A stretch of 64,000 bases of DNA from Melanocharis versteri (GCA_013397845.1 VZTG01002040.1:129878-193877), one strand, 5' to 3'. Positions 31,961 through 54,519 are shown, numbered from the stretch's first letter. The notes: a model not told the origin generated them from the sequence alone. A program made the numbers and translations.

Positions 31961-33190
31961 GCCCCGGGTTGGTGGCCTTGAAACCTTCACGGCCTGAGGA
32001 GGCTGGCAAGGCAAGTTTGGTACCCGGTGCGTGGGTTGTGGTTTATAGGAGTTAAAATACAGCCTGCGGAAACACACTTCCGAGCCCTGGAGCGTGCATG
32101 GGCACCCAGAACCTTGGCGGGCTTTTGGTGTGGGTTTTTTTCTTTATCTAAGAGAAAGGATTACTGTTTCCAGAGGGCTGTTTTTGGTCAAAACGACCTG
32201 AAAACTGAAACGTTTCGGCGAATGTGAGTTTTAGAAATGTAGCAGGGTTTCTGTTCCCCTGGAGCTGAACTCTTCTTGCAGAAACAAGGACTTGAGTCGA
32301 GCTCTGGGTTCATCTTCAGAGGATTATGTTTAGTGCTCAGATGAGAAGGTACCCATAGCTGGAAGCCGTGGCCAGGTGGGACCATTTTCAGGTTTTCCAG
32401 GTTTGATAGGATAGCTTTGTGCTGGACTGTATGAGAAATCTGTAAGAGAAATACAGAGTGCTGCACAGAGAGGAAAGCAAGCTGGTGTTGACTCAAGACT
32501 GCAGCCACATGGAAGGGGCTGTTGGAATATACAGCGATTCAGGGCTTGTTTGGAAACTGAGCTACGGGAAGCTGAGCTTCCTTGTATCCTGGTAGTTCAA
32601 GCTCCAAAGTTGGTTTTTGCAAGCCTTGTAATGGTAAAGCTACAGTTGTACACGTATTGAACTTGGCTAGTTAATCTTTAGTAACCTGCTATTTCCAGAT
32701 GAAGCCAAGTTGGGAGTATTCCTCGTGTGGCTGTGTGAAACACTTGGTATCAGTCAGCTGTTTTATCTCATAGGTGACTGGATTTCAGCCCTGGCAGAAG
32801 GTTCCCTCTTGGGAATGTGCTTAAGAAATACCTGGGAAATAAAGTTGCTTCTTTTGGCTGAGCAGCTGGGAGCTCTAGAACGTTAAAGTAGTTGAATACT
32901 TTCAATTGTAAAAACTCAGCTGTAGAGGTTTCTAAGACATTCAGGCAGGGTTGACTTAAGTGACTTTCTGACTTTGTTTTTTCTGACCTTGTGGGCTGCA
33001 ATTCTTGATTCCAGTTGCCTCCCTCAGGCTGAGCATTTTTGGAAGGCAACAACAAAAAAAAAACTTCAGAACAGCAAAGACAGCAAGCAACATGAGTGAA
33101 TCTTGAGTTATTGTGATTAGGTAAGATCTAAGCAACCTTGCTCTTTCTTATTTGTGTTTAACAATTGCTGTTAACCTTCCCACCAGGCCT
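31961..33190 (+). other. POLL 5' UTR / first intron region
   Basis: The POLL ATG at 33191 lies four bases after an acceptor (CTTCCCACCAG ending at 33186), so at least one noncoding exon lies upstream, probably within 31.75-32.1 kb. The intervening sequence holds no recognisable gene or repeat; an A run occurs at about 33053-33063. Confidence 0.6.
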
Positions 33191-42146
<8,956 letters not shown>

Positions 42147-43570
42147 CACCTGGTTGTCACCCTGGGCTCACTGCTGTGCTGCTGTTTTGAAGGATCTGAT
42201 TTCCCCAGTGCTGCTCTGTGGTGCCTGCAGGCTGAGGAACATACCCGACCAGACTGGGGCTCCTTGCAAGCATGAGGCCCGCCTGCTGGGCAGAGCTCTT
42301 TGGCTTTTTCTAGCAGAGGCTGTGGGCTGGAACCACTCTGGAAGTGCTGTCTTGGTGTAGCTACCAAAAGGGCTCACTGCCCATCAGCTACCCTGGCCCT
42401 GCTCTCCCCAGCTTTGGAAGACTGGGCTGCAGAACCTTGTAATCCAGCCCCTGAAGGTGCTCGGGAACAAGGGAAGTGGGATGTGCCTTCCTCTGTGTCT
42501 GAGCAGTGGCACTCCAAAGTTTCTTTCCTGAGCTGTGAATGAAGGTAGCAGAGGTCTAGCTTGGCTCTGTGACAGGCCTTCCCCCTTCTCACTACTGCTG
42601 GCAGCTGCTACTGCAGGAGTCACAAGGGGTTAACCTGTGCTGCTGCTGTGTCCTGTCTGAGCTGATGTGTCCCTTGGCAGGTCTCACTGCACAGGGCCAG
42701 GCTGCTGTGACTGCCACCAGCTTTCCCTGGTGCCAGCTAAGCCTTGAAAGAGACATAGAGACCTTAGGTGCTGTGCCTGCTTGCTCCCAGCCTTGTGTTC
42801 TGGGGATCCTGCAGATTTACTGAGAGCCCTGGTCTGGCCCAAGAGCTCCTTTCCTCTTGGTGCAGGAGATGAGCAGAGCTCACAGCTTGGGGAGCTGTGC
42901 TCAGGAAGGATTTGAATGTAATGGCACTGAATGTAACCCAGTAAGGTTGTGTGTCTGTCTGTAGGAGGCATGGAGACAGAGAGGAACACAAAGAGATAGT
43001 TAAGTTCTAATTCGGGCAGAGCAAAGCTTTTTCCCTTTTTTTTGTGTGGAAGCCATGGAGTCAGCTGGCCTTTGATCAGGGAAAGTGTGTGTGTGTTTTT
43101 GTACGCATGTGCATGTGGCTGGTCCCACCAGTTCCATGGGAGTGAATTTTATTTCTCAGGAAACCTCGACTGTTTTATATTGTGGAGATGAATTTCCCGG
43201 AGATGTTGAGTGCTCTGTCTGTTACGGGTATTGCAGTGGTTGCTCCTGGCAGAGGTGCTGTGGTGGGCATTTCTGTGCCAAGACCCCTGGGCTCTTGCTC
43301 CCTTGTGGGGGATCTGGCCCTGTCATGTACAGTGACAAAGCTGCGTGTTTGCTGCTAGGACAGGCACAAACCAGGGAGGTTTGCACTGTTCCTATGGCTG
43401 CTGGGCACCAGCAGGGCTGGGGCTTTGCTGGGGTGGCCCAGACCTCAGCAGTGGCATGTCAGCCCAGCCTTTCTGCTGGACACCTGAGGGAAATCAATGT
43501 CTTTTGCCATGTCTTGGTGCTTTGAAATTTGAAGTGTAATAAATAAATCCCTTCTCTCTTTTCCCTTGGT
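42147..43570 (+). other. POLL: POLL 3' UTR with poly(A) signals
   Basis: After the stop, the first convincing poly(A) signals are two overlapping AATAAA hexamers at 43538-43543 and 43542-43547, followed by T/C-rich sequence. This gives a 3' UTR of about 1.4 kb. It holds a short TG repeat near 43086-43098 and no mobile element. A shorter 3' UTR is possible but no earlier AATAAA was noticed. Confidence 0.65.
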
Positions 43571-45879
43571 ATCTCTGTCTTTTTGCTCTCTGCACTGCGA
43601 CTGTTGGGAGTTTCTCCTGTGGCTTACCAGGAGCTCCTCCTGTGCTAGTCCATGGCTCTGGTTTCAGTAGAGGTGGAGAACGTGCAGTGGAGACCATCAT
43701 GCTGTCAGACCAGCACTTGTGGCTCAGGGCAGGGAGTTGCTGGCCACCATCCTCCCATACCATCCTCTGTTCTGGCGTCCAGCTGGCCATGTGGCTGAGC
43801 TGGGATTGGCTGTTCCCAGAGAAAGGAGCGATTCTTGAGCTCTGAGCCTTGGGTTGAGCTTTTTCTTCAGGTGTGGAGTCAGGAAAGGATTGCTGTCAGC
43901 TTTTCCATGTGCATCAAACAGTAGGGCATGTGGGAGTTGGCTGCTGTTTTGTTTCCTGTTCTCTGCCTGGAGCCCAGCTCAGATGCCCGAGCATGGAAAT
44001 GCTTTGGTTATCCAGGGGGAATCTAAACATTCTGGAAGCCAAGGGTGCACATTGAGATGTGCAGCAGGAATGGTTGGCTCAAAAGGGAGACGGAGAAGGT
44101 GGAGAAGGACAGGGGCTGCTGAGGCAGAAGCAGTGGGAACTGAGCTGGGTTATCCAGGAGCAGAGGGGAGGCAGCCTCAGACCAGAGGCCTGTCAGGTCC
44201 AGGGAGAACACTTGGACCAGAGGTGCGCTGTGCAGCCCAGGGACCACCTCTCAGGGAAAGGGGTCCCCATCCTTACAGTCAGCCAGCTTTGGCTGGGCAG
44301 CACCACATCTGGCCTTGTCCAGGGCTGGGGATAGTCCTGTCCCACAGAGAGGTTAGATGGGGAAGGCAGCCTTGTGTCTGACAGGCCACAGGCCTTTTTC
44401 TGCCTGGGCTGAGGCGAGGAGCACAGTGTAGGGCTGCTCAGCTTTGTGCCTTGATGAGCACAAGTTTACCTCCAGCTCTGGATGCCAGGGCAAGCTGTTC
44501 CTGGAGGGCTGGGGTCGCCTCTCCCAGTGGGGCCATGTGCTGAAGACATCAGTAGTGGCATGGGAAGTATGGCACTGCTAGCCCCCAACTCCTTCCCCTT
44601 TGTCACTCCCTCCAAGGCCACAGTTCACACCCCGGTACTAAAGGGGTGCTGTGGCAGCGCCTGAACCTGCTGTTTGTCCTGCTTTTACTTAGGGAGAGGC
44701 CAGACACGGGGATGCGTGGGGCCAGGGATCCTCCGGAGCAAGGCTTTGTGCCCAACCCCTTGGGAAATGCCAGGGAGGGTGGCCCTAGTACGTATGTGTC
44801 ATGTGGAGGCCACTGGGGCAGAAATCCCACCAGGCCCCTGCTCTGTGAGGGAATGAGCCTGATGTCTGTCTGTCCCCTCCCACCCCACAAATCCCTGCCC
44901 AGGATCTTTGGAGAGGGCGGAGGGCCCTCATGTGGCTAACTGCAGCCAGGTGGGCCACGGGTGGATGAGGGATCAATGGGCTCTCTCCGTTTCTCCTGGC
45001 TGCAGCTGTGGGCGTTGAAAGGGGCGGGAGGTGAAGGAGCACAAGTAGCTTGTCCGGAGCAGCTGGGGGTGACATTTCTGGATGCCGCTTCTCCCTCATC
45101 CTGGTGTGAGGGGAGAAGCACGAGAGGCTGGGCTGTGCCGCCTACTGTGAGTCAACCCTGCGCTGGGCAGAGGGGACAGAGCTGCCCCACACGTGCTCCT
45201 CTTTGTACCTCTAATCCCTGCCCTGGCAGCAGGGCAGGGCCTGACCACCCCCTTATCACAGCACACCTCCTGCCTTTTCTAAACCACAGCGTGCCACACT
45301 TGGGAAGAAGGTACGAGAGATGGGGATCCTGGGGTGTCTGGGAAGAGGTGGGTGCCGAGTCCTCAGGATAGGTGCAGGCAGGGAGAGCAAACCTGGTTTT
45401 AGGCATCTCTGACGAGGTCTTGCCGGGTTTCTGCTTCCCAGGAAGGGACTTCAGCTCTTCCCCCCTCCCTAGCACACCCCTTCCCACTCTCCCTGGCTGT
45501 GAGTCTGATCATCCTGAAAATTAAAAATAAAACAAAATGCAGCAGCACTTAGAGACTGAGTGGAAAGTCAGGGAGCTGGGACAGGCCCTTAGCTTCTGCC
45601 GCCGAGCCCCTTGCTCCCACCCTGCCATCCCTGCACCCTGAACGTGAGTCCAGACTGGGGTCTCAGGCAATTCCTGCCCCCCCAACAAGCATCTCTCTGC
45701 CTCCCTCATTGAAAAGGAAGAAAAGCCCTGGACGAAGAAAAAGCTCTGGGCTGTAGGCAGCCCTTCCCACCCTGCTCCCTACCCTGTGGGAAGGACACCC
45801 ATCCTTAGCTGTCCTGCTCATCCTGGTGCAGGGATGGGAGGGGGCTGGGGGAAAAGGAGTGCAGGGAGGGTAGTTTGGC

Positions 45880-46340
45880 CTCTAACTCTGGCACTTTGTA
45901 TTCATGAGTAAATATTTGCTAATGGCAGCATGGCTGGGTGAATGTAGGGGAGCTGCTGCTCCCCCCGTCGGAGCAGGCAGGGAAATGAATATGAATTTAT
46001 CATGATTAGGTGAACTCAGCAGGGAGAGCGGCAGAGAGAGGGCTAGGCAGGGAGGGGGCGGGCGAAGATGGATCTGTGCAATAAAATTAAATAAGGACAC
46101 CAAATAGAGTCACTTCTCACGCACTCGCCCGCCCTCCCGCGTGCAGGGCCTCTCCTGCCTCCCGCGCTTCTCTGGCTTTGCTGATTTCTCTCTTTCCTCG
46201 AATTTATGAGGCCAATTATGAAGATGAGGTTGGAAGTTCTCGGAAGTTCACTAAATGCAAAGTGTGGTCCCTGCTGTTCCCATCAAATTAATTAACCAAA
46301 CGCTATTGATGGCCAGGGTGACGTCGTTGCAGTGCGGAGC
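45880..46340. promoter_or_regulatory. Enhancer-like conserved noncoding candidate
   Basis: Within G+C-rich surroundings this island is A+T-rich and unusually dense in developmental factor motifs: TATTCATGAGTAAATATTTG near the start, TTATCATGATTAGG, GCAATAAAATTAAAT (HOX/CDX-like), CCAATTATGAAG, and ATTAATTAACC at about 46287-46297. No repeat is present. Conservation was not tested; this is a call from composition and motifs. Confidence 0.5.
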
Positions 46341-48536
46341 GTGAGGGAAGGGCTGCTGGGCTGTAGCTGAGGAAGCCTGGTTGGAGAAGGCCTGGAGGGC
46401 AGAGATCCTACCCTGTGGGGCATCCTCAGGGCCAGGGGGTGCAGAGGGAGAACCCTGCCTGGGCAGCCAGGGGGCAACAGGAGTGAGGAATGCAGCAGGG
46501 CATGCACCAGGTCCTGGTGTGCTGGTCTGTATTACGGTCTCTGCTTCCAGCACTGTTCCCTCTGTCTGGAATAAGATCCAGCTGGGTGGTGGCAGAGCTG
46601 CCCTGATGGGAACATGGCATGGATACATGGCAGAATTCTGGGCCATGTCCTGTAGAGGATACCATGGTAGTGTCTTGTGGTCTACATGAGCCTGAGTCTG
46701 CAGGAGCAAAGCCAGGGGTCAGTGCCCTCTCAGGGTCATCCCCCCCATCTGGTGAAGGGTTTGTGACCCCAATCCCATGGGAGTGGTCTGCACAGGGGCT
46801 TCATGCTTGGTAGACAAGTGACTTTCCCTATGGCTCAGCAGTGATGGTGCAGCTGGGACACCTACTGCCACCTTCCCTTGCTCCCTGAGTCCCAGCAGCC
46901 CTCTCTGCCTCAGTTTCCCTGCCTGGGCTATAGGAAGCAGTGTGCCTGGTAGGATCTCATGAGCAGAGTATCCTGATTCTACACAACCTCTTGGCCATCC
47001 CTAACCTCTGTGCAGGGCTCAAGGAGTCAGTGAGTGTGTTTGCCATGGGGGCAGCAACCGTGTGCCTAAATCACACCAGCTCTCATGTGCCTGGCTGTGC
47101 TGGTGTCATGTCACCCCTTCTAGGGAACGTGTTTTAGGGGGCTGTCTCCAGCATGACCCCCATGCCTGCCCTGTCCCGTGGTTCAAGGCTCCTCCTTCAC
47201 CAGCCTGGCAGAAGTTCACTCAGAGCAGTTTGTATTTGCTCAGGTTAAATCTCAGCACTAGCTGTGCTACGGCAAGTGCTTGAGGTTGTAAAAGGATTCC
47301 CCCATACTGAGGCCCTGGCTGAAACCCGGAATGTCTCTGTACGCCTTACGGGCACTCTGTGCCTCAGTTTCCCTCCTTGCATTTCCTGAGGCTGTTTTTT
47401 CTTTGGGCAGGGTCTGTCTTTCTCTGGGTGCAAATAACATCCCAGTTCCTAAGCATCCTTGGCAGCATTTAGTGGCTGTGAGTTGTGGCCAAGTAAAGGC
47501 TCAGTCCTAACCCCCAAACCAGCCTTTTTTCACACCAAATATATGTGCCATAAGGCTCTGTACTTGCACCACACTGGCATAGGGACCGTCCCCCATAGTG
47601 CCAGGGACTCCTGACTTAAATCCTTTTGCAGTTGCTGGCCAAGCAAATGAGCTTGTTCAAGGGGTGAAAGAAGCAGCCTGTGTCCCTAGACCAGGGATCC
47701 CACAGAGCCAAAAGAACGCAGAGGGCCAGATCCGAGCATGCCTGCATGTGTCCGGCTCCTGGCACGGCTCTGGCTGCGTGTCTCCACCATTCCAGCTCCT
47801 GCTTCTCTTCAGGCTTCACTCCTGTCCCGGTGATCAATGGGCTCTGGTTGGGCTGGAAAACAGCACAAACAGAGGCATTTACAAACCCGCTGTCTCTCCA
47901 ACAGGGCCATAACTCAGGCTCCCCGTCACCGTGGGGAACGGGAGGCAGGAGCTCCTGCTTCGGTGGCAGCAGCAGCACCGACATTTCTCCTCTCGTGGTA
48001 AATGTGTTACTTGTGGATAATTTACCTGCTTATGTCAAGTTTTAAAAAGAAACAGACTGGCTGCTGAGCAGCTCCTGACACTTGCAGTGTGCATGGCATG
48101 AACACACGTGTCTACCCAGAGAAAATAAATCACCTAAGCTGAAAGGACCGGTTTGCAAATGCCTGCACTTCGGAGCTGCAGTCTCGGCGTGGAGACCCTG
48201 GTGTCTAGTACCGCGGCTGAGATCTTGCCACGGTCCATCCCTCCATGGGGTCTCCAGGGTCTGCAGCCACCCACTGGTTCTGGCAAGGCTGCTCACCTGC
48301 ACCGGGGGCTGCTTGGCGCTGGGAGCATCCTCTGCCCGCACCACTTCTCCAGGTGAGCGGACTGAGGGGCGTGTGGGAGATGCTGGTGCAGGTGCCCTGT
48401 CGTCCGTGGTGGAAGACCTTGCTGGGGACCCAGGGCGGCTGAGATACTGCTCCGGCCGGCTCGGGCAGCCGCCGTCCTCGCCGGCAGCAGAGGGAGCTGG
48501 AGGACCGGGGATGGCAGCACGGGCAGGCAGGAGGAG

Positions 48537-48590
48537 GCTGGACTGGACTGGACTGGGCTGAGCTGGGCTGGGCTGGGCTGGGCTGGGCAG
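48537..48590 (+). repeat. CTGGR/CTGGG minisatellite
   Basis: About eleven tandem copies of a 5-base unit, first CTGGA and then CTGGG with one CTGAG variant, occur at 48537-48590 within G+C-rich sequence. This is an ordinary short tandem repeat, likely to vary in length. Confidence 0.85.
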
Positions 48591-51500
48591 CTCAGAGAGC
48601 CCCGTGGCGGGAGAGAGACCCCTCTTCACCCAGATCCTCCCCCGGCAGGGCAGCGGGAGGTGCCCCAACCTGCGGACTGTCCCCTCAGCCCCATGGTGTC
48701 ACCCCTCAGACACATCACCCCTGTGGGCGCCCAGCTCTGTGGTGGACACCACCTGAGCTGGCCCTCAATCCCCTGTCTGGGCTTTTAGGGTCTCAGCCTC
48801 GTGGTTTCATTCTGGGGAGCCGTGTAGCTTCTCTGCGGCACAGTGCTTTATCCCCTGCCTGCGACATGGTGCTTCTCACCACCGTGAGGACCTGCTGGTG
48901 GGACAGCAAGGTCCCCAGGGAGCCTGGTGGGATGTGATGGGGGTAAGGCCTCCATCTCTGGGAAGCATCCCAGGGCCAAGGTGGTAGGGTCCTGCAGCAC
49001 GTGGTGGGCACTTGTCACTGCTGTCCCCAAGTCTCCTTGCCCATAGGAAGCTGATTTATGTCTGGGCCAGCCTGTGCTGACCTCCTGCTTGGGCTCAGGC
49101 ACTATAACTAATGGCAGGTCAGTGGAGCTACAGCAAAAGTGAAGTGGCTGGTATGGATCAGGGAGGGGGGATGAAGATCAGGAGGTGCTGAGGATCCCAG
49201 TTCCAATGGCACAGCTGCCCAGGGCAGTGAACAGCAGGGGTGGAGCAGGTGTAGTTCCCAGCATATCCCCTCCAGCCTGTCCCCTGCTCCTGAGTTCTCT
49301 TTCTGACCATGCTCTCCTTCTCTTTTAACCACAGGACGTTCTCAGTCAATGGTATCAAGCCTGGAGAGGCGGCTCCTTTTTGGGGGGAAACTGAGGCACA
49401 CATGGACTGATGGTTTCATGAACACTGCCAGCAGAGCCCAAGGGCACCCGGTATCTGAGCCCAGCTCTTGCCCAGGACTCGGGGTGAGGAACCAGGAGGA
49501 CGTGACACAGGTACAGCAGAGGGCAATGCCACAGTTGGTGGCCTGAAATGTCCCCTTTGGTCTGTTGCTCTCACCTTCTGCTTGATCCATGAGCCTTAGG
49601 GTGCAGAAATCTCCTGTGGGGGTACACCCCTCCTGTCCCCGTGTGACAGGATCACCTCCAGGTGCCAGACCCCCAGTGCACATGGGCCCTGTGTCGCTCA
49701 GCCCCATCTCAGCATACTCTGTGTGTGTTTTGGCAATAAGCCCTGTTTGTTTTCCCAGCTGGAGTGGATAAACAGCCCAGCACGCGGCCAGGCTATGGGA
49801 GCTGAGCTTTGGGGACAGCTATATCAGCTGCCACCCCAATCCCTGCCTGCAGCAACTGCTGAGGTGGGACCTCAACATGGCTGTAAACCTGGATATCCAT
49901 GTACCCACCAAGCAGCTGCTCCCCATCCCAGGATGATGCCTGCCCAGCCTAGGTGGTCTGAGTGGCTTGAGGGGAGCCCTTGGGGGTGCAATGAAAGACA
50001 CCCATGTCACTCCTGACGCACGCTGAGCTCCCCTCTGTGCAGCAGTAAGGGAGAACATTTCTGCTGGCACCCTGCCTTTGCTCTCTGCTTGGGAAGGGGG
50101 AGAACAGCAAAACGTATCTGAGTAAGGCGTTAGGACTTTCCCAGGAATAAGCTATATCTGCGTGCCTGCCTGTGCTGGGGAGGGCTCATTTTTGGTGAAC
50201 AGTACAGCCAAGGGCTGGGGTGTGCAGGCTGCCAACCCCCTGGCTGGGCAGGCAGGGCTCTGCGAGCCTCTCCTGGCACTGCCTGGCCATCCCACAGGTG
50301 CAATGGATCTGCCACAGTCCTGCCAGGCTCCTGCTGCTGGTCACAAACTGAGGGGTGTGCTGGTGTCCAGACACTTGTGCTTTCCAACTGGTAGCACACA
50401 TTTCTTCTCCCATTTCTCAGCCAAGGAGTGTTACTAACTTTGCAAGGCTGCAGCGAGAGCTCCCATCCTTCTAAGCAACCCCTCCCCAACAAGTTTGTCA
50501 AGTCCTCCACATGACCCCATTACAGATTGCTTTTGCAATGTTACGGGGGTGTTTTATCTTTTTTAGGGTCCTTTTTAGGGCTAAGCTGGGTTCAGACAGC
50601 AGAAGCTTGAGGCCAATACTTAAGCATCACCCTTGAGCACTGGCCGCTGACAGGTCCAGGTGCAGCATCCAAAGCTCATCCCAGCTGGGGAAGCAAGTCC
50701 CCTGGTTGAACCTGCTGCAAAAACAGGAACTTGGTGCATTCCCAGCTGGCTGTCAGCAAAGGTGATTTGTTTAAAATCATTTCCATGGCCTCTGCACTTA
50801 TTTTTGCTGCTGGATCCAGGAGAGCAGGTTTAATCTAGGCTGCTAGGCAGCACCAGAGGCTGAGTTTCACCCAGAAGAAGTTGTTGGAAGACTTTGCTCA
50901 GCTCTCACTCTGAAGAGGTCTAAAATTAGATCTGGGATACGAAAGTTGATGAGCAATAGATACGTGAGTCTGGCTCCAGATTAGCAGCTTTTACAACAGA
51001 GCTGGGATGCTCCCACTGACAATAGTTGCCACTTGGGATCAGTTTTGCTCCAGTAATACTTCAAGTTTGTCAAAGCCCCTTTGAAGGCCTGGGCAGGTGA
51101 AAGGAGCATGGGGAGCTGTAAATAAGTGTGAGCCTTAAAAAACTTCCTGAAATGACCAATAAATCCCCCAGGACATGACTGGAATCATTCAGGGATCCTT
51201 CCTTGAAGAAACCCAGCTCTCCATTGAAAAGGAAAAATACTTTCAAAAGCATGTTCAGAGTAGCACAATGTGGTTCCCAGGCAGGGAGTAGCCGGTGTCC
51301 AAGCCTCCTTCTCCATCACCCAAGGACAGTGACATGCCCTGGCAGGTCCCTGTGCCACTTGCTCTGTGTCCTGCCTGGAATTATTAAGATGCATGCCACA
51401 AAGCCAAAGAAATGGAGAACCTGAGCCTACAGACTGCCTGGCATGAGGGAAATATGTACTGGATCTGGCCAGAACCTGCAGCAGGAGATGCTGCTCTGTG

Positions 51501-52419
51501 CTGTCCTGTGGGGTTTAGAGTGTGTGTGGGGCTGCATCCCCTTGGCACCACCCTCATCAGGTCTGGAGAGGGCTGGCAGGGGCAAGGGATGTGCAGACAG
51601 CTGGGTGGCAGTGGGGAGGTGTGGGGACAGCGGGGAAAGTGCCTGCCTGCACAGTCTGGGCACCCCATCCAGGCTGTGGGGTGTTTATCCCCACTGTGTA
51701 CCCGTGGTGGGGGCTGATTCCTCCTTTCCCCCAGCAGGTGCTGGAGGGGCCCAGCTCCCACGTCACTGGCCGCTGTGGTTGTGTCCTTGTCACCAAGGGC
51801 ACAGCCATCGGTGTGCTCGGTGGGTATGGACACACAGAACTCCTGGAGGCGACCCCCCCCCNAGCTGCCCTCTCCCAGTCCTGTTCCAAAGCAAGTCGCT
51901 GCTTCCCATGAGCATCCCATGGACCCCTGTTCAGCCCCGTCAGTGGCCACCCGCTCTGTGTCCCCACAGGACCCGGTGGTCAGTATCGGTGTCCCTGCTC
52001 CACAGCGGCTGAGCCTTTTCCCAGGGTGACACTGTCCCGCCCGTCCCCTCTCTGCCGCGCAGCGCTCCCCCCGCCACTTCGCATGCTGCAGCAGATGGTG
52101 GAGGTGACATTTGTCTCCGAGTGACGCATTTGACGGTGGCCGTGTCCCCCCTCCTCCCTCCGCCCTGGATGGAGGAACCTTGAGCCCACCTGGCAGAGGC
52201 AAGATGGGCAGGCACAGGCTGGGGGATCCCCCAGCCCCCACCCCTCCCGCACACCCCCCAGACATCTGCACTTCTTGTCCATCTGCATCCCCACCAAAGC
52301 CCTCTCCCAAGGCTCTGGGGCACCAGGGCAGCTGGGGGACATCGTCCCTAAGGGCGAGTGCCCATCACCGTGGGGCGTTTGAGGAGGGGACTAGGTGGGA
52401 GCCGGGCACTAGGGACCCC

Positions 52420-52820
52420 TGTTCATTCTCCGTTTTCTGCCTTAATTAGAACCCGGAGAGACCAGGCGAAATCGCATTAGCGCGGGGCCCCGGTGCGCTG
52501 AGCCATCCATCTTTTTTTATTACAGCGTAATGGGGCTGCTCGCGAGGCGCCGTGCGATTTGTCACAGGCCTCGTTCCCTGATAACGGGCATTTGTCATCA
52601 CTTTCTTCCCGTGTTAATGTCATCATCGGCGAGCTGACAGGCAGACCCGTTGAGGGAGCGCTGGCGACAGACCACATCCGTCAACCTAATATTTCCATGG
52701 CTGTGGGGATCAGCCGGGCTGCGAACACACATTAAAGTGCTTATGAGGGGAGGGGAAAAAGAAAAAAAAAGTGGTTGTCATTAATTAAAATGTTAGTGTG
52801 AGAGTGTGAGCGGGCGTGCG
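52420..52820. promoter_or_regulatory. Enhancer-like conserved noncoding candidate
   Basis: The stretch has CTTAATTAGAACCC, AATCGCATTAGCG, TTTTTATTACAGCGTAATGG, GTGTTAATGTCATCATC, CCTAATATTTCCATGG, TAAAGTGCTTATGAGG and CATTAATTAAAATG (TTAATTAA at 52781-52788). Alternation of CpG-bearing words and homeodomain cores without any coding frame is typical of deeply conserved developmental enhancers. The assignment is from appearance only. Confidence 0.55.
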
Positions 52821-52910
52821 GGTGGCACTGCGCGGGGACGGGGGGGCCGCGGCGCGGAGGGCGCGGGGTGCGTGCGGCGCGGGTGCGACGCGGTGGCCTT
52901 TTAACGGAGC
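52800..52910. other. Small orphan CpG-rich patch
   Basis: About 110 bases with very high CpG density (GGCCGCGGCGCGG and GTGCGGCGCGGGTGCGACGCGG types) directly follow the 52.42-52.82 kb island. No start codon in a convincing exon or family-like protein accompanies it, so it is not assigned to a gene. It could be an orphan CpG island or an unannotated promoter. Confidence 0.6.
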
Positions 52911-54519
52911 TCGCATCAGCTCCTGAAACCCATTTAAAAGATATTTGGGACTGGGGAATCAGCGGTGAGCACGGTGGAAAGGTCATTGTTAATAAGGGAG
53001 AGCACATGGGAGCACGTGGGGAGGGCGCGGGCATGGCCAGTGGAGGATGGAGGAGATTGTCACCCCCCTGGAGCGGGGGCGTGTTTGTCCCACGGGGAGT
53101 GGTTCAGCCACTTCCGTCGTGAAGTGAGTGGCCTCAAATCTACATGGCAGAAGAATGGGGTGGGGGGAAGGAAACTCTGCAGTGGGGCTGCTCCACAGCT
53201 GGCCAAGGGCAGGAATGGGGTGTGGGATGGGCTGTGGGGCTGCGACCCCTCCAAACAGGGGTTTGGGACGGGGCTTTGCAGCTGCAAGACGGGCTCGTGG
53301 CAAGAGAACTCTAGAGGGTCAAACCTGAGATGTCCCCCCTAAGCAACCAGTGAGGAGACCTGCCCAGGTCCTGAGGCCATTCAGTGGCAAGGGGGCTCAG
53401 GTCCCCACCCCAGAATGTGGCTGTTGCCGTGGAAATGGGTGGTGGCGGCTGGGAGGACTGAGTGTGTAGTCTGGTGGGTTTTCCTGGCAGTAGGAGTTTG
53501 TTTTCTGTACTTTTCTGGGGTTCCTGTGTCGTACAGAACAGGAAGGCTTCGTAGGCTGCTTTTTTTCCTCTTTAATTATCTTTTTGTAGGGTTTTTGAGG
53601 GTATGGGGATGGGTATCTCAGTCAGATCTACCCAGCTCCCATGATGTACTGATACAACCGTGATTTGCACTGCAAAATGTGACTCCGGGAGCTCTTACAC
53701 AAATGGGGCCAAAGATGCTGCTTGCTCTGCCCAAACCCCATCCTCGGGTTCCCTGGGAAAAGCCCCCGGTGTTCCCGACCTGTGGCTGGACACAGTGCTA
53801 GAAGAACAGGCAGTGGCAGGGCGCGGGCAGGCGTGGGCAGCGCTCAAACCCTGCTGAGTGCAGATGGGGGGCTCACGGTTTGAAAATGGGGCTGCACTCA
53901 CCCCCATGTGCCCAATCCCAGGGAGGGTCAAGGGCAGCCTGTGAAGAGGAACACACATCCCATAGCCCAGGAAAACTCACGACTCTTTCTTTCATTGTTT
54001 TTCTTCTTTTTCTTCTCTTCTGTCCTTCCTCGTTCCAGTCATAGGCTCTATGTGTGGAAAAGTCAGGTTTGGGGTGAGGCGTGGGGTGTTTTTAGGGATC
54101 TGAGTCCTTTATGTGTGTGCACACGAATGCACACTCCTGCACACACATCCCCATAAGACATTTCTATAAGTGCACCCCAAAGTTTGGCTCGCTGGTGGGC
54201 ACTGGGGATAGGTAGAGCTGGGAGGGGGATTGTTATCTCCAGGTGCTGACGGGGAAACTGAGGTGTGGAGCGAGGGTTTGCAGTCCTCACCCACGCTGTG
54301 GATCATCCACATCAAACGGGTCATCCCATCACCGGCAGCATCCAACGAGTCTGCAGACATGAGGGAAAAGGTGTGCAGGAAATTTTCTTAGGACTGCCCA
54401 GCAGTGGTCAGGCTCCCAACCCTGTGACATCCCCAACCCCCCCGGCAGCAAACTCTGCCACCAAACCTCCCTCCACTCCGGCTCCCCACCATAAATCACT
54501 GCCCTCCATTGGCCGAGGA

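Noticed and set aside
51384..52310. A 308-codon open frame on the - strand in the POLL-SLC2A spacer
   Set aside because: It spans an ambiguous base, lies in G+C-rich sequence where stops are rare, overlaps comparable open frames in other phases, and shows no recognisable domain or exon context.
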